DNA from: Chamaea fasciata
Taxonomy: Eukaryota > Chordata > Aves > Passeriformes > Sylviidae
DNA: 64,000 nt
Assembly: GCA_029207755.1 (NCBI GenBank)
Contig: JARCOQ010000001.1
Coordinates: forward strand, 94,301,140 to 94,365,139
Reading direction: 5' to 3'
In this document: piece by piece, positions 61,182 to 64,000 of the stretch
Numbering within the stretch: position 1 is the stretch's first letter
How the letters are laid out: each line of letters begins with the position of its first letter
The notes under the pieces: model-generated
The model's database searches: none
Told to the model about the DNA's origin: nothing
Seen by the model: only the letters and a program-made list of their open reading frames with translations
Position numbers and translations under genes: made by a program

Positions 61182-64000
61182 GTAAGAGCTGCAATACAAA
61201 GCTGCTAATGTATCTAAATACTTCCATGGAAGTGCATCCTTATTTTTCAAAAGCCATTAATATTTCATATTGTAAAATACATTTACCATCCAGACTATTA
61301 AACTGTTGCTTTTCTGCCTTCCCATTGGTTTCATCATGCTGCTCAAAATATTTTCATGCATTTTTAATCCCCCTTAATAGCTTTGGAGTTTTTTTAACTT
61401 AAATTCTGATCTTTCAGTAGTGCAGCCCCTTGTAGCCCACTGAAATCACTGACCTTTTTGATTTAATTAAAACATAAAGTTGTAAGGTGTTTAGTTCAGC
61501 TCACAGTGGATGCTTTTCCCTGCTGAAAAGCAAGGGTGGTTTTGCATTTTTTAGGAGTTTTTCTTTTATGTGTACTCTGTGATTGATATCTTCTATTAGG
61601 CAAAGTCTTAATCAGAAAGAATAGATGAGTTATAAAGTTATGTACTTTTAAAATAGTGGGATCTAAATATAAGTACTATTTCATATATGTCCCAGATATT
61701 ATAAATGAGTACACATTAATAACTAGATGCTGTATTCAGACCTTAAGCCATTGTAAATTTTGGGGTTTTAGAGCAGAAATTTATGTTCTTTAATTTTTGC
61801 TCTATGTAAGAAAAATCTAAAGAGCTGTGGTTATTTTTCTGCATGAAGACTGAGAATAAGGAATTGAGAGAGCATGATTTCTGAAGAGACCTAGGATTTA
61901 AGATGGGGAGTTTGAACAACTGGGAACAATCGAGAAATGGGAAAAAAGTAAAATTGAGTCTCCAGCTAAATTGTAAAATTAGTCCCTACTGTGAAGATTT
62001 CTTACATCACTGAGGGGCCCACTGGAAGGCTGTGGGGAAGAGATTAATTCTGAGGAGGTAGCAAAGGAGTCTGCAGCTGAGCACTCCTTTCCTAAGTGCT
62101 GAAAAGTTAGTCATGTTCTTTGAGTCTTAGTGTTGTTTGATTTGACTGCCCTGGAAAACTATTCTCTCTAAAACGGTTTGGTCAAATGGATGATGCCTAA
62201 AATTATCCTCAGTTAGGTTTTTAACTTAGGTAGCCAAGATCTTTAACTTTGTATAAAAAGATGCTTCTCATGAATTATAAATTTCAATATCCTGCAAACT
62301 TGGTTTGAGTTTTCTTTTCCTCAAATCTATGTATGGATGAAAACTACATTCAAAAAGTATGCATTTGCAAAGTCAGTAATTCTGAATCAGTACATTTGAA
62401 TTTTAATTGAAAGCTGTTCCTGTTTTCATTTCCAGGGTTTTGTTTGGAAGTGTAGCTATTGACTGCTTGCTATTGATCTGCTATCCAAATTTGGCACCCA
62501 TAATAATGGAAACAGTGCTCCTTAAAATTTATACCTTAGGATAAATTTGAGGTTTTTACTTCTGAGGGGTCTTGTGAAAGTGTAATTATTCATGAAGGAC
62601 TTTAGTTCAGTATTAATGATGGCAGTGGAAAAACACAGGAAAAGATAATTTTCTTTTTGGAACATAGTTTTTAACAGTGGAATAAGACTTTAAGGCAGAC
62701 TAAGGGCAAACTCAATAATACAAATTAAAAAATACTGAATGGCTCTTCAAGACTGTAACCCCTTCTGAAGGGAAAAATAATGTGATCAAGAAATTAAAAA
62801 TGGTGTCATGGTGTGCATACAGAAGTTAGCTTGAATTAAGGTACCAGACAAAAATAATTTCCTTCAGTAACTGATTTTTAAGACATTAATTTTATCTAAC
62901 CTTTGGCATATCATTCATTTCGCTTACCTCATTTCATGTATTAACTACAATTTAATACCATGATAATGTGCTTCTCTCATATAAGTACTCCTTGTCCTGT
63001 AGGGCAAAAATCCAGATCTTAAGAATTACTCAGGATCTCTGTGGATGTAATTTTAGGATTAGATCGGATTAGCCCTTTAGCAAAAACTAGGAAATTATTG
63101 CCTTCAGTCTGTTGCTTATCTAATAGGGCATTTATAAAGTCTTAGAGGTACGCTGTGCATATAGTCATGAGAAAGACCATAAGGTAAAACATGTAGCAAA
63201 TTGTTAAAATTAAGATGTTCTAGATCTGGTTGATAACTGATGTATCATTCAGTTGTTTCTATCTCACTTCCAAGTTGAATGTACATAACTAAATTGGAAC
63301 ACTTGATGCTGAGCTAATTAAATTTGCTTGAGTTTTTTTTAAAGTAGACTTCATAATTTAATTTCCAAGATTTGTGACAACTGAAAATCTTAATAAAAAT
63401 GCTGGTCACTGTCTGACCACATTATAAACACCTGTAAGCTGACTTGCTTTAACCTGCCATGGAAGGATATCAAAGGTGGACTCTGCCTACACAAGTTTGC
63501 AGGTACCTCTGCATTCCCTCCTCTATTATAATCGGTCACAGCCCTTAATTGTATCTGAAAAATCTAGTAGAAGAATATGCTTGTGCACAGCTTCTACAGA
63601 CAAGTGACATTAGGATTCCATGAAAACAGAAGAATAAACAGCCCGTAGCATGTGAAAGTGTGCAGTTTTTCTACTCTGTAGTCAGCTACCTCACCCACAC
63701 TTGTGTCTGATTTCAGTGTCCTTACTGTCTAGGTTCACAGTTTGGTTACACACAGGTATTTTTCACCAAAAAAAGTCGATGACATCAGTGTGCAAACCTA
63801 ATAATTCTATTGCTATTCCACTTTGGTTCAAGAAAGGCGGTTTGAGGCCTGAGTCCAGGTAGTGGGGTGTAGAGTTCTTCCCTGCAATGTTTCCTGTACA
63901 TCTCTTCATTTACCCTAAGACTCTTCAGTGTGACAGTCTTTAATGAAGTCTGGCTGGGAAGGCTGCTTCATCCAGTGCTCTCTAAGCAGCGTGAACATCA
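61182..64000 (+). other. ATP9B: ATP9B intron, 5' part
   Basis: AT-rich sequence running to the window edge. I looked for the next ATP9B exon and did not find it, and I recognise no repeat family here. Confidence 0.85.

Larger units (their letters stand above)
1..64000 (+). other. ATP9B: ATP9B gene, internal part (eight exons and their introns)
   Basis: The whole window is the interior of one + strand gene. Eight exons read in order as a continuous P4-ATPase segment of about 245 residues, roughly residues 100-345 of a protein of about 1,150. Residue choices favour ATP9B over its paralogue ATP9[13 protein letters not shown] after M1, VRGKVQVKSSD at the start of the actuator domain, NQRIPSD, and SCFIRTDQ before DGET. 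The ATP9 clade is marked by DGETDWK, where most P4-ATPases have DGETNLK. Family knowledge: ATP9A and ATP9B work without a CDC50 subunit, and ATP9B resides at the trans-Golgi network. I found neither the exon upstream of 8779 nor the exon following 61181, so the window starts and ends in introns. The paralogue call rests on remembered family sequences, not an alignment. Confidence 0.93.

Noticed and set aside
1..64000. CRISPR arrays, operons, phage or other prokaryotic systems
   Set aside because: The window shows intron-exon structure, avian retroelements and no long prokaryotic-type genes or regularly spaced repeats.

Overview
This is vertebrate, most likely avian and probably songbird, nuclear DNA. 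It is AT-rich and CpG-poor, with short exons separated by multi-kilobase introns and several CR1 LINE fragments. One SINE has an antisense tRNA-Ile-like head joined to a CR1-like tail, and one long LTR-like unit starts with a sequence I associate with passerine endogenous retroviruses. I see no bacterial, phage or plasmid features.

The only gene I can support is ATP9B, a class-2 P4-type ATPase (putative phospholipid flippase), on the + strand. The window lies entirely inside it. Eight consecutive coding exons are visible at 8779-8929, 12288-12401, 16008-16116, 24836-24894, 31207-31258, 45799-45893, 53817-53897 and 61106-61181. Each has AG/GT borders, and splice phases agree across all seven junctions. 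Together they encode about 245 continuous residues: the end of the N-terminal cytosolic region, membrane helices M1 and M2, and most of the actuator domain with its DGET motif. The first exons, the phosphorylation and nucleotide-binding domains and the remaining helices lie outside the window.

Layout: 1-8778 is upstream intron with two old CR1 pieces and a 46-base poly(A) tract. 8779-16116 holds the juxtamembrane and M1/M2 exons. 16117-31258 holds two small actuator-domain exons and, at 28.68-29.21 kb, a CR1 nested inside another CR1. 31259-45798 is a 14.5 kb intron with a perfect hairpin, a 23-bp minisatellite and a CpG-containing alternating purine-pyrimidine tract. 45799-53897 holds the DGET exon, a possible LTR end, a GC-rich island and a CR1. 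53898-64000 holds a candidate solo LTR, the SINE and the last visible exon.

I found no convincing undescribed biological system. The points most worth a second look are two consecutive weak splice donors (exons at 16008 and 24836), the nested CR1s, the tRNA-Ile/CR1 SINE, the candidate solo LTR, and a CpG-bearing intronic patch with a near-perfect TCTCGCGAGA motif.
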